A stretch of DNA of 64,000 bases from Raoultibacter phocaeensis (GTDB lineage: Bacteria; Actinomycetota; Coriobacteriia; Coriobacteriales; Eggerthellaceae): contig NZ_CABDUX010000001.1 of the NCBI RefSeq assembly GCF_901411515.1, positions 1,736,001 to 1,800,000 of the forward strand. The letters run 5' to 3'. Position numbers and translations under genes: made by a program. Below are positions 22,926 to 31,147 of the stretch, piece by piece (position 1 is the first letter of the stretch; each line of letters starts with the position of its first letter). Under the pieces are notes generated by a model that saw only the letters and a list, made by a program, of their open reading frames with translations, ran no database searches and had not been told where the DNA came from.

Positions 22926-24074
22926 ATGCCCAATTTGAACGACATCGTCGAGATCGCCGAAGCACTTGAGAGCAAAGCGGTGTTCGCCGCCGAGGAGCGC
23001 TGCGTCGTGGTGCGCAACCGCAACGCGAAGTGCCGCAAGTGCGTCGAGGCGTGTCCGTCCGGCGCGATCGAGGTGGGCGGCAACCGCCTTACGTATTCGG
23101 CGCGCGCCTGCGTGTCGTGCGGCGCGTGCACGGTGGTCTGCCCGACTGAGACGCTCATCCCCATGCGGCCGCTCGACGAGGATCTGGCGACCTCGATCGC
23201 GCAAGCCTGCGTACTTGCCGACGGTACGGCGGTGTTCGCCTGCGCGCGTGCAGCCGCCAAGCGCACGGCCGATCCGAACCGCTACGCGGAGGTGCCGTGC
23301 TTGGCGCGCATGGAGGAAAGCGTGCTCATGGGGCTTGCGGCGCACGGCGTGTCGCGCCTTGTGCTCGTCGACGGTACGTGCAAGACCTGCAAGTACCGCG
23401 CGTGCAACCCCGGCATCGACGCGACGGTGGCTTCGGTGAACACGCTGCTCGAAGCTGAGGGCATCTCGCTGAGGGTCGAACGTATGTCGGAGTTTCCCGA
23501 AGAGCTGCGCGTCGAGGAGACGACGGGCTTGTTCGGCGTGTCGCGGCGCGGCTTCTTCACGCAGGCCAAAGACGTGGCGAAAGACGCAGCGGAGAAGGCT
23601 GCCGTCACCGCGCTCAAAAAAGAGCTCGAGAAGAAGGCGCCTTCGCTTCGCGATCGTCTCAAGATGAACGACAAAGGGTCGCTTCCGCAGTTCAACGCCA
23701 TGAGGCGTATGCACGTGCTCGACGCTATGGATACGATCGGCATGCCGATCGCCGACGCATTCGAGACGAGGCTTTGGGGAAACGTTCAGATCGACACCGA
23801 GAAATGCTCGTCATGTTTCATGTGCACGACGTTCTGCCCGACAGGCGCGCTCAGGAAAAGCGAGGAAGCCGAAGACGGCAAGGTGCATGCGATCGAGTTC
23901 TCGACGGCGGATTGCGTGCAGTGCCGCATGTGCGAGGACATCTGCCTCAAGAAGTGCATCACGGTTTCCGATGTGGTTTCGACCAGCGATCTGTTCGATT
24001 TCGAGCCGCGCGTGATCGAGCTGCCCGAGCCGCCTAAAAAGGCGGGGCTCATCTCAAACCTCAAGCGACGCTAG
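22926..24074 (+). CDS. Multi-cluster ferredoxin-like protein
   Basis: The 382-residue protein has two cysteine sets near the N-terminus (CRKCVEACPSGAI, CVSCGACTVVCP), a central CKTCKYRAC, and two more at the C-terminus (CSSCFMCTTFCP, CVQCRMCEDIC with LKKC), enough for about four [4Fe-4S] clusters. A twin-arginine-like SRRGFFTQAKDV sits at about residue 200, internally, so it is probably not an export signal; the region after it is a charged helix. It overlaps functionally with MobBA by position (4-base spacing). It looks like a cytoplasmic electron-transfer or molybdoenzyme-maturation factor, but I cannot assign a specific family or reaction. Confidence 0.75.
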   Translation: MPNLNDIVEIAEALESKAVFAAEERCVVVRNRNAKCRKCVEACPSGAIEVGGNRLTYSARACVSCGACTVVCPTETLIPMRPLDEDLATSIAQACVLADGTAVFACARAAAKRTADPNRYAEVPCLARMEESVLMGLAAHGVSRLVLVDGTCKTCKYRACNPGIDATVASVNTLLEAEGISLRVERMSEFPEELRVEETTGLFGVSRRGFFTQAKDVAKDAAEKAAVTALKKELEKKAPSLRDRLKMNDKGSLPQFNAMRRMHVLDAMDTIGMPIADAFETRLWGNVQIDTEKCSSCFMCTTFCPTGALRKSEEAEDGKVHAIEFSTADCVQCRMCEDICLKKCITVSDVVSTSDLFDFEPRVIELPEPPKKAGLISNLKRR

Positions 24075-24181
24075 GGTTTCAGGTATGCCGTCGCAGGTCA
24101 ACCGTTTATACGCGGCAACGTCCGCCGACCGCATGCGTGCGGCGGCGCTTATCGGCTGCACGAGCATCAGAGGAGTGTGAG

Positions 24182-25495
24182 GTGGAAGGGGATCAGGGTA
24201 CGGGCGGCTCGCTTGCTCAGCTGCGCGTGAAGGATGGCGAACGCAAGGGCTTTCTCTCTATCGCGCCGGTTCCCATCGGCAATATGTTCAGCGCATCGGC
24301 CCTGCTCGTGGGTGCGACGATCGGTGCGGGTCTCACGCTTGCCGACAGTCTGCTCGCCATCGTGTTCGGCTTCGGCTTCGTAATGTGCTACATGTGCTTC
24401 GTGGTCATGGAGGCCGCCGACACGGGGCTGCCCACCGCGGCGTTCGCAGGTGCTGCGCTCGGTAGGTCCGGAGCACGCTATCTCGTAGCCATCATCGTGG
24501 GCGTTGCGTGCTTAGGATGGTTCGGCATTCAGGCGGCGGTGTGCGGGGCGTCGTTTTCGCTCATGATGAACGATCTGGCCTCCTTTGACGTTCCGGTGTG
24601 GGCCTCCACGGTGTTCTGGGGCGCCATCATGGTGGTGACTGCGGTGTACGGGTTCAACGGGCTGCGCTATCTCGGTTACGTTGCGGCACCGCTTTTGGCG
24701 ATCATCTGCGTCTACGGTACCGTCGTCTCGGTATCGTCCGGCGGCGGCATCCAGGCTCTGCTCGGATACGTTCCCGCCCCCGAGGCGGCCATCGCGCTCG
24801 TCGCGGGCGTGAACTTCGCCATCGGCGTCATCGCCATGCTCGGTACGACCGCAGGCGATTTCATCCGCTACGCGCGTGACCGAAAGACGGCGGTGCTTAC
24901 CTGTTTGGCGGGGCTTCTGCCTGCGGGCGTGGTTGTGCTCATGATGGGCGCGATCATGTCGATCTCTACAGGGGAGGCCAACATCGCCGTCATCATGGCA
25001 TCGTTCGGCTTGCCCGCCGTGGGTCTCGTTGCGCTCGTTCTGTCCACGTGGACGGTCAATGCGAGCAACGTGTATTCGGCGGGGCTCGGCTTCTCGGTCA
25101 TGCTCGGCCGCGACACCGACAACCGCAAATCGACGACCGCAGTGGCGGGACTTATCGGCATCGCGTTCGCGGCGGCGGGCATCCTCGATCACCTCACGGT
25201 TTTCTTGAACGTGCTTTCGGCCTGCGCGCCCGCGCTTGCGGGCACGATGATCGCCGACTACTGGATCGTGAATCGCGGCGATAAGGCGAAGTTTTGCATC
25301 GGGCCGGGCTTTCGCGCGTGCGGCATGATCGCGTTTTCGGTCGGAACGCTCGTAGCGCTTGTAACCGGCGGCACATTCGGCATGATTCCAGCGCTCGCGT
25401 TTCTCGACGTTCCGTTCTTCATCGGGCCGGTGAACGGTATCGTCGTGTCGATCGTCGTGTTCATGGCCGCCCATCGGTTGATAGAGGTAAGATAA
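24182..25495 (+). CDS. NCS1-family purine/cytosine permease (CodB-like)
   Basis: The 437-residue protein has about twelve hydrophobic helices. The first (MFSASALLVGATIGAGLTLA) and a later segment (GTTAGDFIRYARDRKTAVLT) match the NCS1 cytosine/purine/hydantoin transporter pattern, as does NVYSAGLGFSVMLGR. It should import a nucleobase or hydantoin by cation symport. The GTG at 24182 has GAGGAGTGTGAG upstream; a more distant ATG would add residues without family match. It is the first gene of an operon with the DUF917 and hydantoinase genes, which suggests a ring compound such as a hydantoin or purine derivative as cargo. Confidence 0.85.
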   Translation: MEGDQGTGGSLAQLRVKDGERKGFLSIAPVPIGNMFSASALLVGATIGAGLTLADSLLAIVFGFGFVMCYMCFVVMEAADTGLPTAAFAGAALGRSGARYLVAIIVGVACLGWFGIQAAVCGASFSLMMNDLASFDVPVWASTVFWGAIMVVTAVYGFNGLRYLGYVAAPLLAIICVYGTVVSVSSGGGIQALLGYVPAPEAAIALVAGVNFAIGVIAMLGTTAGDFIRYARDRKTAVLTCLAGLLPAGVVVLMMGAIMSISTGEANIAVIMASFGLPAVGLVALVLSTWTVNASNVYSAGLGFSVMLGRDTDNRKSTTAVAGLIGIAFAAAGILDHLTVFLNVLSACAPALAGTMIADYWIVNRGDKAKFCIGPGFRACGMIAFSVGTLVALVTGGTFGMIPALAFLDVPFFIGPVNGIVVSIVVFMAAHRLIEVR

Positions 25496-25541
25496 GAGGC
25501 GCCCGCATCCTTGAGGCGGGCTTTGCATGAAAGGACACCAT

Positions 25542-26648
25542 ATGAGAGAGTTGGGCGTACAGGAAATCGAGGACATCGCCTTAGGCGCGGCGCTTTTGGG
25601 CGCGGGGGGCGGAGGCGATCCGTATATCGGCAAGCTCACTGCCATCGGCGCGGTGAAGGAGTGCGGACCGGTCAAGATGATCGGCATCGACGAGGTGCCC
25701 GACGGGGCTTTCATCATGCCCGCAGCTTCCATGGGGGCTCCTTCGATTCTCGCGGAGAAAGGCGTGGGAGCTAACGAGTTCGCGCAGCTCTTCGATATGA
25801 TCTCGCGGTTCTACGGCAAGGAGATTTACGCCACGATGCCCATCGAGGCGGGCGGTGTGAACTCGATGCTGCCGATCGCCGCAGCGGCGCGCTTGGGCAT
25901 TCCGATGGTCGATGTGGACGGCATGGGCCGTGCGTTTCCCGAACTGCAGATGGTCACGTTCACGATCGGCGGTGCATCGGCTACCCCGATGGCCTGGATC
26001 GACGAAAAGGGAAACAAGGGCATACTGTCCACCATCACGAACAAGTGGACCGAGAACATCGCCCGTTCGGTGACTACCGAGTGCGGCGGCACGCTGACCA
26101 TCTCGCTGTTCTGCATGGATGCAGAGACGCTGCGGAAATACGGCGTTCACGGCATCGTAACCCGTTCCGAGGAGATCGGGCGCGCCATCCGTCTTGCGAA
26201 GGACAACGCGGGTGATAAGACGCCCGAGGAGTACTTCCTCGATTTCGTGGGCGGGCACCGTCTGTTTAAGGGAAAGATCGCCGACGTGCTGCGCGAGGTG
26301 CGCGGCTCGTTCAACTTCGGCAAGGTCGTGCTCGAGGGCATCGGCGACTGCAAGGGCAGCGAGGCGTATGTGGAGTTCCAAAACGAGAACCTCTGCGCCG
26401 TCGTGGATAATGAGATCCTCGCAACCACGCCCGACCTCATCTGCCTCGTCGACACCGAGACGTTCCGGCCCGTTCCCACCGATGCGCTCAAATACGGCAA
26501 GCGTGTGCTCGTCGTGGGGCTCGAGTGCTTCCACCTGTGGCGCACGCAGGCGGGTCTCGATCTGGTGGGACCGCGCTATTTCGGCATCGACACCGACTAC
26601 ATTCCCGTGGAAGAGCGCGCGTACGCGAAAGGGGGCCGTCATGTATAA
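25542..26648 (+). CDS. DUF917-family protein (S-methyl thiohydantoin desulfurase-like)
   Basis: The 368-residue protein spans the whole DUF917 family: an N-terminal region with ALLGAGGGGDPYIGKL, the central MVDVDGMGRAFPELQM and the C-terminal VLVVGLECFHLWRT. Members are often adjacent to hydantoinase/oxoprolinase proteins and are thought to form part of a ring-opening or related activity; the precise reaction is not established for most. AAAGGACACC precedes the ATG at 25542. The stop overlaps the next gene by 8 bases, so the two are translationally coupled and probably form one complex. Confidence 0.85.
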   Translation: MRELGVQEIEDIALGAALLGAGGGGDPYIGKLTAIGAVKECGPVKMIGIDEVPDGAFIMPAASMGAPSILAEKGVGANEFAQLFDMISRFYGKEIYATMPIEAGGVNSMLPIAAAARLGIPMVDVDGMGRAFPELQMVTFTIGGASATPMAWIDEKGNKGILSTITNKWTENIARSVTTECGGTLTISLFCMDAETLRKYGVHGIVTRSEEIGRAIRLAKDNAGDKTPEEYFLDFVGGHRLFKGKIADVLREVRGSFNFGKVVLEGIGDCKGSEAYVEFQNENLCAVVDNEILATTPDLICLVDTETFRPVPTDALKYGKRVLVVGLECFHLWRTQAGLDLVGPRYFGIDTDYIPVEERAYAKGGRHV

Positions 26649-28194
26649 ACTCGGTATCGACGTAGGCGGCACGAACACCGACGCCGTTCTGATCGACGAG
26701 GATCTTTCCGTCGTCGCGGCGGTGAAGTATCCCACATCGAAGGACATCACTGCCGGCATCATGGGCGCTATGGATGCGGTGCTCGAGGAAAGCGGCATCG
26801 ACCGTGCCCAGATCAAACAGGCCATGCTCGGCACGACGCAGTGCACGAACGCCATCGTGGAGCGCAAGGGCCTCGCTCCCATCGCAGTGCTGCGCATCGG
26901 CGCGCCTGCCACGGTGGGCATTCCCCCTATGGTCGATTGGGCCGATGACATCCGTGCGGTGAGCGTAGCCGAAACCATCATCGAGGGCGGGTTCGAGTAC
27001 GACGGCAAGCGTTTGGCGGCATTCGACGAAGCGGCGTGCCGTGCGTTCTTCGAAGGCGTCAAGGGCAAGGTGGAAGCCGTTGCGATTTCGTGCGTGTTCT
27101 CGACCGTGCGCAACGACGACGAATTGCGGGCTGCCGAGATCGCCACTGAGGTGTTCGGAGATGCGGTGCACGTGTCGATTTCGAGTGAAATTGGCTCGAT
27201 GGGCCTGATCGAGCGCGAGAACGCAACCATATTGAATGCGGCGCTCTACGATGTGGCCAAGCGGTTTACGGAAGGGTTCGCGCAAAGCCTCGCCGACAAG
27301 GGCGTTGTGAACGCCGACGTGTACCTGTCGCAGAACGACGGCACGCTTATGACTATGGAGTACGCGCGCCGCTATCCGATCTTCACGATCGCCTGCGGCC
27401 CCACGAATTCCATCCGCGGGGCGAGCTACCTTTCCCGCATGGACGATGCGATCGTCATTGACGTAGGCGGCACGACGACCGACCTCGGCGTACTCGCGCA
27501 CGGTTTCCCGCGTGAGAGCGGGGTTGCGGTGACCATCGGCGGTGTGCGCACGAACTTCCGCATGCCCGACGTCGTGTCCATCGGCCTCGGCGGCGGCTCG
27601 ATCGTGCGCGAGTACGAGGACGGCTCGGTGAGCGTCGGCCCCGATTCGGTGGGTTATGAGATCACGAGTAAAGCGCTCGTGTTCGGCGGCGACACCTGCA
27701 CGGCGACCGACATCGCGGTGCGCCTCGGCATGGCCGAGGTGGGGGATGCGGCGCTCGTCGCGGGCATCTCCAAGGATCTGGCAAAGCGTGCGATGGCGGC
27801 TATTCGCGAGCTGGTGGAAGAGGGCATCGACGTCATGAAGGTGACGAGCGACGATATCGACGTCGTGTTGGTGGGCGGCGGTTCGATCGTGCTGCCGACC
27901 GATCTGGCCGGTACGGCGAAGGTGATGAAGCCCGAACATTCCGGATGCGCGAACGCCATCGGCTCGGCCATCTCGAAGGTGAGCGGCACCTACGAAGCCC
28001 TTGTCGATTACGACGAGGTTCCGCGTGACGAAGCGCTCGAGCGCGCACGCAAGGCCGCCATCGAAGAGGCGGTTGCGGCGGGAGCTGTGCGCGACACGGT
28101 GGAGATCATCGACATCGAGGACGTGCCGCTTGCGTACTATCCGGGACACACGAACCGTGTGAAGGCGAAAGCTGCGGGGGATTTGGGAAAGTAA
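26641..28194 (+). CDS. Hydantoinase/oxoprolinase family protein (HyuA-like)
   Basis: The 517-residue protein has the ASKHA-type nucleotide-binding fold of this family: LGIDVGGTNTDAVLID at the N-terminus, AIVIDVGGTTTDLGVL in the middle and a metal-binding-like SIGLGGGSIVREY. It lacks the separate HyuB half. Family members hydrolyse five-membered cyclic amides, often using ATP. With the upstream permease and DUF917 gene it should take up and open a hydantoin-like or related ring, but the compound is not readable. The start ATG overlaps the previous gene by 8 bases. Confidence 0.88.
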   Translation: MYKLGIDVGGTNTDAVLIDEDLSVVAAVKYPTSKDITAGIMGAMDAVLEESGIDRAQIKQAMLGTTQCTNAIVERKGLAPIAVLRIGAPATVGIPPMVDWADDIRAVSVAETIIEGGFEYDGKRLAAFDEAACRAFFEGVKGKVEAVAISCVFSTVRNDDELRAAEIATEVFGDAVHVSISSEIGSMGLIERENATILNAALYDVAKRFTEGFAQSLADKGVVNADVYLSQNDGTLMTMEYARRYPIFTIACGPTNSIRGASYLSRMDDAIVIDVGGTTTDLGVLAHGFPRESGVAVTIGGVRTNFRMPDVVSIGLGGGSIVREYEDGSVSVGPDSVGYEITSKALVFGGDTCTATDIAVRLGMAEVGDAALVAGISKDLAKRAMAAIRELVEEGIDVMKVTSDDIDVVLVGGGSIVLPTDLAGTAKVMKPEHSGCANAIGSAISKVSGTYEALVDYDEVPRDEALERARKAAIEEAVAAGAVRDTVEIIDIEDVPLAYYPGHTNRVKAKAAGDLGK

Positions 28195-28292
28195 GACGCG
28201 CTTGGCGCGTACCGGTGGGCAGCGGGTTCGGGAAGCCGCAGGGCGCATCCGCCGCGACGGCCACCTTGCGCACGGTGCAGGCAAGCGAGAAC

Positions 28293-28329
28293 AGCGGGTT
28301 CGGGCGCATGGTGTCCGAACCCGCTTTTG
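28293..28329 (+). terminator. Rho-independent terminator of the permease-DUF917-hydantoinase operon
   Basis: AGCGGGTTCGG (28293-28303) pairs with CCGAACCCGCT (28315-28325), followed by TTTT. A second copy of the left arm occurs near 28217. Confidence 0.8.
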
Positions 28330-28370
28330 CGCAACGGGGGATGCCGGATGCAAGTCTTTTCATGCGTGAT

Positions 28371-28414
28371 GTTTCTCTGAATGAAGAAGAAACGGGGTAT
28401 AATGGGTATATAAT
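28371..28414 (+). promoter_or_regulatory. Promoter and candidate operator of the toxin-antitoxin pair
   Basis: Two TATAAT boxes lie at 28398-28403 and 28409-28414. Just upstream an inverted repeat (GTTTCT at 28371-28376, AGAAAC at 28388-28393) could be the antitoxin binding site. AAAAGGAGG lies before the antitoxin ATG. Confidence 0.55.
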
Positions 28415-28435
28415 AGGTGCTAAAAGGAGGTAAAA

Positions 28436-28741
28436 ATGGCTACTACGAAGCTTGTCTCTAATGTCGATGAAGACGTCAAAGAACGTGCAGCTCGCCTCTA
28501 CGAATCTCTCGGTATGACCTTGAGCGGGGCCGTCAATGTGTTTCTTCGGCAATCCATACGTGAGGGGGGTATGCCGTTTCGTCCCACAACCGTTCCTGGC
28601 GGGGGAGTTGCAAAAGCAATGCCTATGGATTCTGACGGCTATCCAGTGCTCGGTATCGACTGGGATGATCCCTGCATTCGCTACCCTAAAATTCAAAACG
28701 GGGTCGTGATGCTCCCTTCCGAGCGGGATGACGGTGAGTAA
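28436..28741 (+). CDS. RelB/DinJ-family antitoxin
   Basis: The 101-residue protein has the DinJ-type ribbon-helix-helix N-terminus (NVDEDVKERAARLYESLG, then MTLSGAVNVFLRQSI), which binds DNA and neutralises a partner toxin. The C-terminal half (about residues 60-101) is acidic and would wrap the toxin. AAAAGGAGG lies six bases before the ATG. The toxin gene overlaps its end by 14 bases, the usual coupling in type II modules. It is longer than many DinJ proteins. Confidence 0.88.
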   Translation: MATTKLVSNVDEDVKERAARLYESLGMTLSGAVNVFLRQSIREGGMPFRPTTVPGGGVAKAMPMDSDGYPVLGIDWDDPCIRYPKIQNGVVMLPSERDDGE

Positions 28742-29090
28742 TGTGCGAGATCCAATGGCTTTCGAGGTGTGGTGGGTTCCGTTTGCCTTTCTCGATCGCC
28801 CGGATCACGTAAAGAATCGTCCGGCGATCATTCTCGATTGGCAAGAGGAACTGCGCCTTGCGCTCGTAACGAAAGTTACGAGCAATGTTGAGCGCGTTGA
28901 AAGCGGCTACGTATTGCTGCGCGATTGGCAGGAGGCGGGGTTGGAAAAGCCTTCCGCAGCTCGTTGCTCGCAGGTGCTGGCTATCCCTCAGAGCGTTTTT
29001 CTCGATGACGACCCCGTAGGTCGCCTCTCGCATTTCGATGCGTTCCGCATCGCCGAAGCAATCGCGTGGCTGCATCCGGGACTGCTATAG
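28728..29090 (+). CDS. PemK/MazF-like toxin (growth inhibitor)
   Basis: The 120-residue protein resembles PemK/MazF toxins, typically sequence-specific endoribonucleases. Visible points are DHVKNRPAIILDW (the KxRPavil strand), LRLALVTKVTS and the hydrophobic SVFLDDDPVGRLS segment. It lies directly after, and overlapping, a DinJ-type antitoxin gene. The family call is moderate because the usual catalytic arginine and serine positions are only partly recognisable. An ATG nine codons downstream (MAFEVWWVPF) is an alternative start. Confidence 0.72.
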   Translation: MTVSNVRDPMAFEVWWVPFAFLDRPDHVKNRPAIILDWQEELRLALVTKVTSNVERVESGYVLLRDWQEAGLEKPSAARCSQVLAIPQSVFLDDDPVGRLSHFDAFRIAEAIAWLHPGLL

Positions 29091-29289
29091 GGACGCACCG
29101 CGGCGGCTCAGAAGTTGCGATTTTTCGCAGATCCACGGCTCGCAAGGCGAATCTTCGCAAAAGTGCGAACTGAGGTCGATAACAAAGATTGCTATCCGTA
29201 CCGAAGGATTAGGCTCGCTTTCGACACGCGAAACGCAGCCGTTGCCACTCGATTCGTGGAAACGGCAATCTCCCAGAGAGTTTCGCGAG

Positions 29290-29304
29290 ATCATGCTATC
29301 ATAC
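29290..29304 (+). promoter_or_regulatory. TATCATAC-type half-sites upstream of the second GntR gene
   Basis: ATCATG (29290-29295) and TATCATAC (29297-29304) resemble the ATCATA/TATCAT/ATGATA elements at 30849-30897 before the cluster 2 operon. They are candidates for autoregulation. The rest of the gap 29091-29289 shows nothing clear. Confidence 0.35.
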
Positions 29305-29339
29305 GGATGCAAGATACTTTCAAGAGTGAGGTCTGTCGC

Positions 29340-29726
29340 TTGTTCGATACGCTGCGAATCAACGAGAAATCGGGAGTGCCGGTCTGGGTCCAAATCCGGA
29401 ACCACATGGTATCTCTCATCAAGATGGAGCGCATCAAATCGGGCGATATTCTTCCGACCGTTCGTGAATTAGCTGCTCAGCTAGGAGTTAATTACAATAC
29501 GATCCACAAGGTCTATCAGGATCTCGAGGCAGACGGACTCATTTGCTCGAGCAGGGGGAAGCGGTCGTTCGTGGCCGATGTGAACACCAACGCTTTGCAG
29601 CTCCCTGAATCTCCGGTCGATCTGGTGATCGATCAGCTGGTACGGGTTGCCGAAGAAGCAGGCGTTACCAAGCAGGATGTGCTGATCAGGGTCGAAGAGC
29701 GTTTTTCAGAACAAGCGGATAGCTAG
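29340..29726 (+). CDS. GntR-family regulator, short YtrA-like type (cluster 2)
   Basis: The 128-residue protein has the same plan as the regulator at 12757: winged helix (VPVWVQIRNHMVSLI, SGDILPTVRELAAQL, YNTIHKVYQDLEADGLI) plus a short C-terminal helical tail. I chose the TTG at 29340 because GTGAGG lies eight bases upstream and the N-terminus then matches the length of the cluster 1 protein. The ATG at 29307 is in frame but lacks a ribosome-binding site and abuts a candidate operator. It precedes an SPFH gene by 11 bases. Its likely targets are the AT-rich half-sites at 29290-29304 and 30849-30897. Confidence 0.85.
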   Translation: MFDTLRINEKSGVPVWVQIRNHMVSLIKMERIKSGDILPTVRELAAQLGVNYNTIHKVYQDLEADGLICSSRGKRSFVADVNTNALQLPESPVDLVIDQLVRVAEEAGVTKQDVLIRVEERFSEQADS

Positions 29727-29737
29727 GGGGTATTATC

Positions 29738-30661
29738 ATGGCGAGAACCATACCTGACGAACCCGAATTCAATGCCGAGCCCGAGATTACCGACGAAGAT
29801 GGCATGTTCGAGGACACGGCGACGAGCCGCTTTGGCGCGGTGCTCCTCCGGTGGCTTCTCGCGGTAGGCGTTGCGGTGCTGTTCTTCGCTGCGGCGTGGT
29901 ACTTCGCTTCGATTCCGCTTGTCGTGCTCGGTATTGCGGCAGGCATCGTTTTGTTCAGCTGCGCTCATGTCGTGCTCGAGTGGGAGCGGACTGTCGTGCT
30001 CAGGTTCGGCAAATTCAACCGCGTAGCAGGTCCCGGACTCATCTTCATGATCCCCTTCGTTGAGTATTCTGCTGCGACGGTTGATTTGCGTATGAGGTCG
30101 ACTGCGTTCAAGGCCGAGCACGTGCTCACTTCCGACCTCGTGCCGGTCGATGTCGATGCGGTGCTGTTTTGGATGGTGTGGGATGCGGGCAAGGCATGTT
30201 CGGAGATGCGCAATTACGAACGGCTTGTGTTCTGGATAGCTCAGACAACGCTGCGCGACGTCATGGGTGGCGTCGGTATCGCGCAGATGGGCGTGCGCCG
30301 CACACAGATCGACAAGGAGATCGCCGACATTCTCGAACGGAAAACAAGCGAATGGGGGATAACTATCGTCTCGGTGGAGATTAGGGATATCGAAATTCCC
30401 GAAGAGTTGCAGGAATCGCTCTCGGCCGAAGCGCGGGCGGAGCGGGAATACAATGCGCGCATCATTCTCGCCGAGGTCGAGAAGGAAGTGTCCGAAATGT
30501 TTGTGGATGCCGCCCGAACGTACAAGGAAGAGGATGCTGCCTTGCAGCTGCGCGCCATGAGTTTCGTGTCTGAAAGCGTGAAGGACAAAGGGGGGCTCGT
30601 AGTGATCCCAAGCGCCCTATCCGAAGCGTTCGAGGGTTTGGAAAAGATCACGAAACGCTAG
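29738..30661 (+). CDS. SPFH/stomatin-like membrane protein (cluster 2)
   Basis: The 307-residue protein has an acidic N-terminus, two adjacent hydrophobic segments (residues about 32-80), a band-7 domain (VVLEWERTVVLRFGKF, VAGPGLIFMIPFVEY, SVEIRDIEIPEELQ) and a charged helical end. It is clearly paralogous to the protein at 13145. A ribosome-binding site (TAGGGGGTATTATC) precedes the ATG. It lies 11 bases after a GntR gene, repeating the cluster 1 arrangement, and a terminator follows. A scaffold or signalling role for the regulator is inferred only from this recurrence. Confidence 0.88.
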   Translation: MARTIPDEPEFNAEPEITDEDGMFEDTATSRFGAVLLRWLLAVGVAVLFFAAAWYFASIPLVVLGIAAGIVLFSCAHVVLEWERTVVLRFGKFNRVAGPGLIFMIPFVEYSAATVDLRMRSTAFKAEHVLTSDLVPVDVDAVLFWMVWDAGKACSEMRNYERLVFWIAQTTLRDVMGGVGIAQMGVRRTQIDKEIADILERKTSEWGITIVSVEIRDIEIPEELQESLSAEARAEREYNARIILAEVEKEVSEMFVDAARTYKEEDAALQLRAMSFVSESVKDKGGLVVIPSALSEAFEGLEKITKR

Positions 30662-30704
30662 GTTACCGTATCTCCTTGAGCCTCAAGGCTCCAAGCAATC
30701 AATG

Positions 30705-30749
30705 AAGCGCCGCGATCGGACGATGTATTCGATCACGGCGCTTGTTTTC
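30705..30749 (+). terminator. Terminator of the second GntR-SPFH operon
   Basis: AAGCGCCGCGATCG (30705-30718) pairs with CGATCACGGCGCTT (30730-30743) with one mismatch, followed by GTTTTCT. Confidence 0.85.
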
Positions 30750-30848
30750 TCCGACGACCTTTCATCGATGAGGAAACACGACAGATGCATGCGACGGGTG
30801 CGTGGCAACCCGCCCTTAGGACGTTCTTCCTATTATCCTTAAAAAAGA

Positions 30849-30897
30849 ATCATACGATACTACGATAAGTATCATGTATTTGTATGATATATGATAT
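30849..30897 (+). promoter_or_regulatory. Cluster of AT-rich half-sites upstream of the tri-heme/sulfite-oxidase-fold gene
   Basis: Elements seen: ATCATAC (30849-30855) complementary to GTATGAT (30882-30888); GATACT/AGTATC around ACGATA; TATCAT (30870-30875) with ATGATA (30884-30889); ATGATAT repeated in tandem (30884-30897). The region is AT-rich and probably holds the promoter. From 30898 to 31147 the sequence is a leader of about 240 bases with two small hairpins (GGTTC/GAACC and GATCGG/CCGATC) and a T-rich stretch near 31110. No gene is seen in it. Confidence 0.5.
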
Positions 30898-31147
30898 TAT
30901 ATCGATGGAAAATCAGTGGACAGGATGCAAACGGGCTTGCGTTTTAGAGCGGAATCGTATCCAAAACACTGGGAAATGTGCGTTTAGGCTCTCTTCTCAC
31001 CTGCGGTTCTTCTCGCGGCGAACCGAAGGGCACCGATCGGAAGCTGCTATCCGATCCGCTGAGAAAAGCCGGAAGATGGACAAGGGGGAGGATGCGACGA
31101 GAATTCATCTTTTTTGTTTGTTGTGAACGCATACGGGAAGGAGAGAA

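Noticed and set aside
30884-31126. 80-codon frame before the tri-heme gene
   Set aside because: It overlaps the AT-rich promoter, has no family resemblance and no ribosome-binding site.
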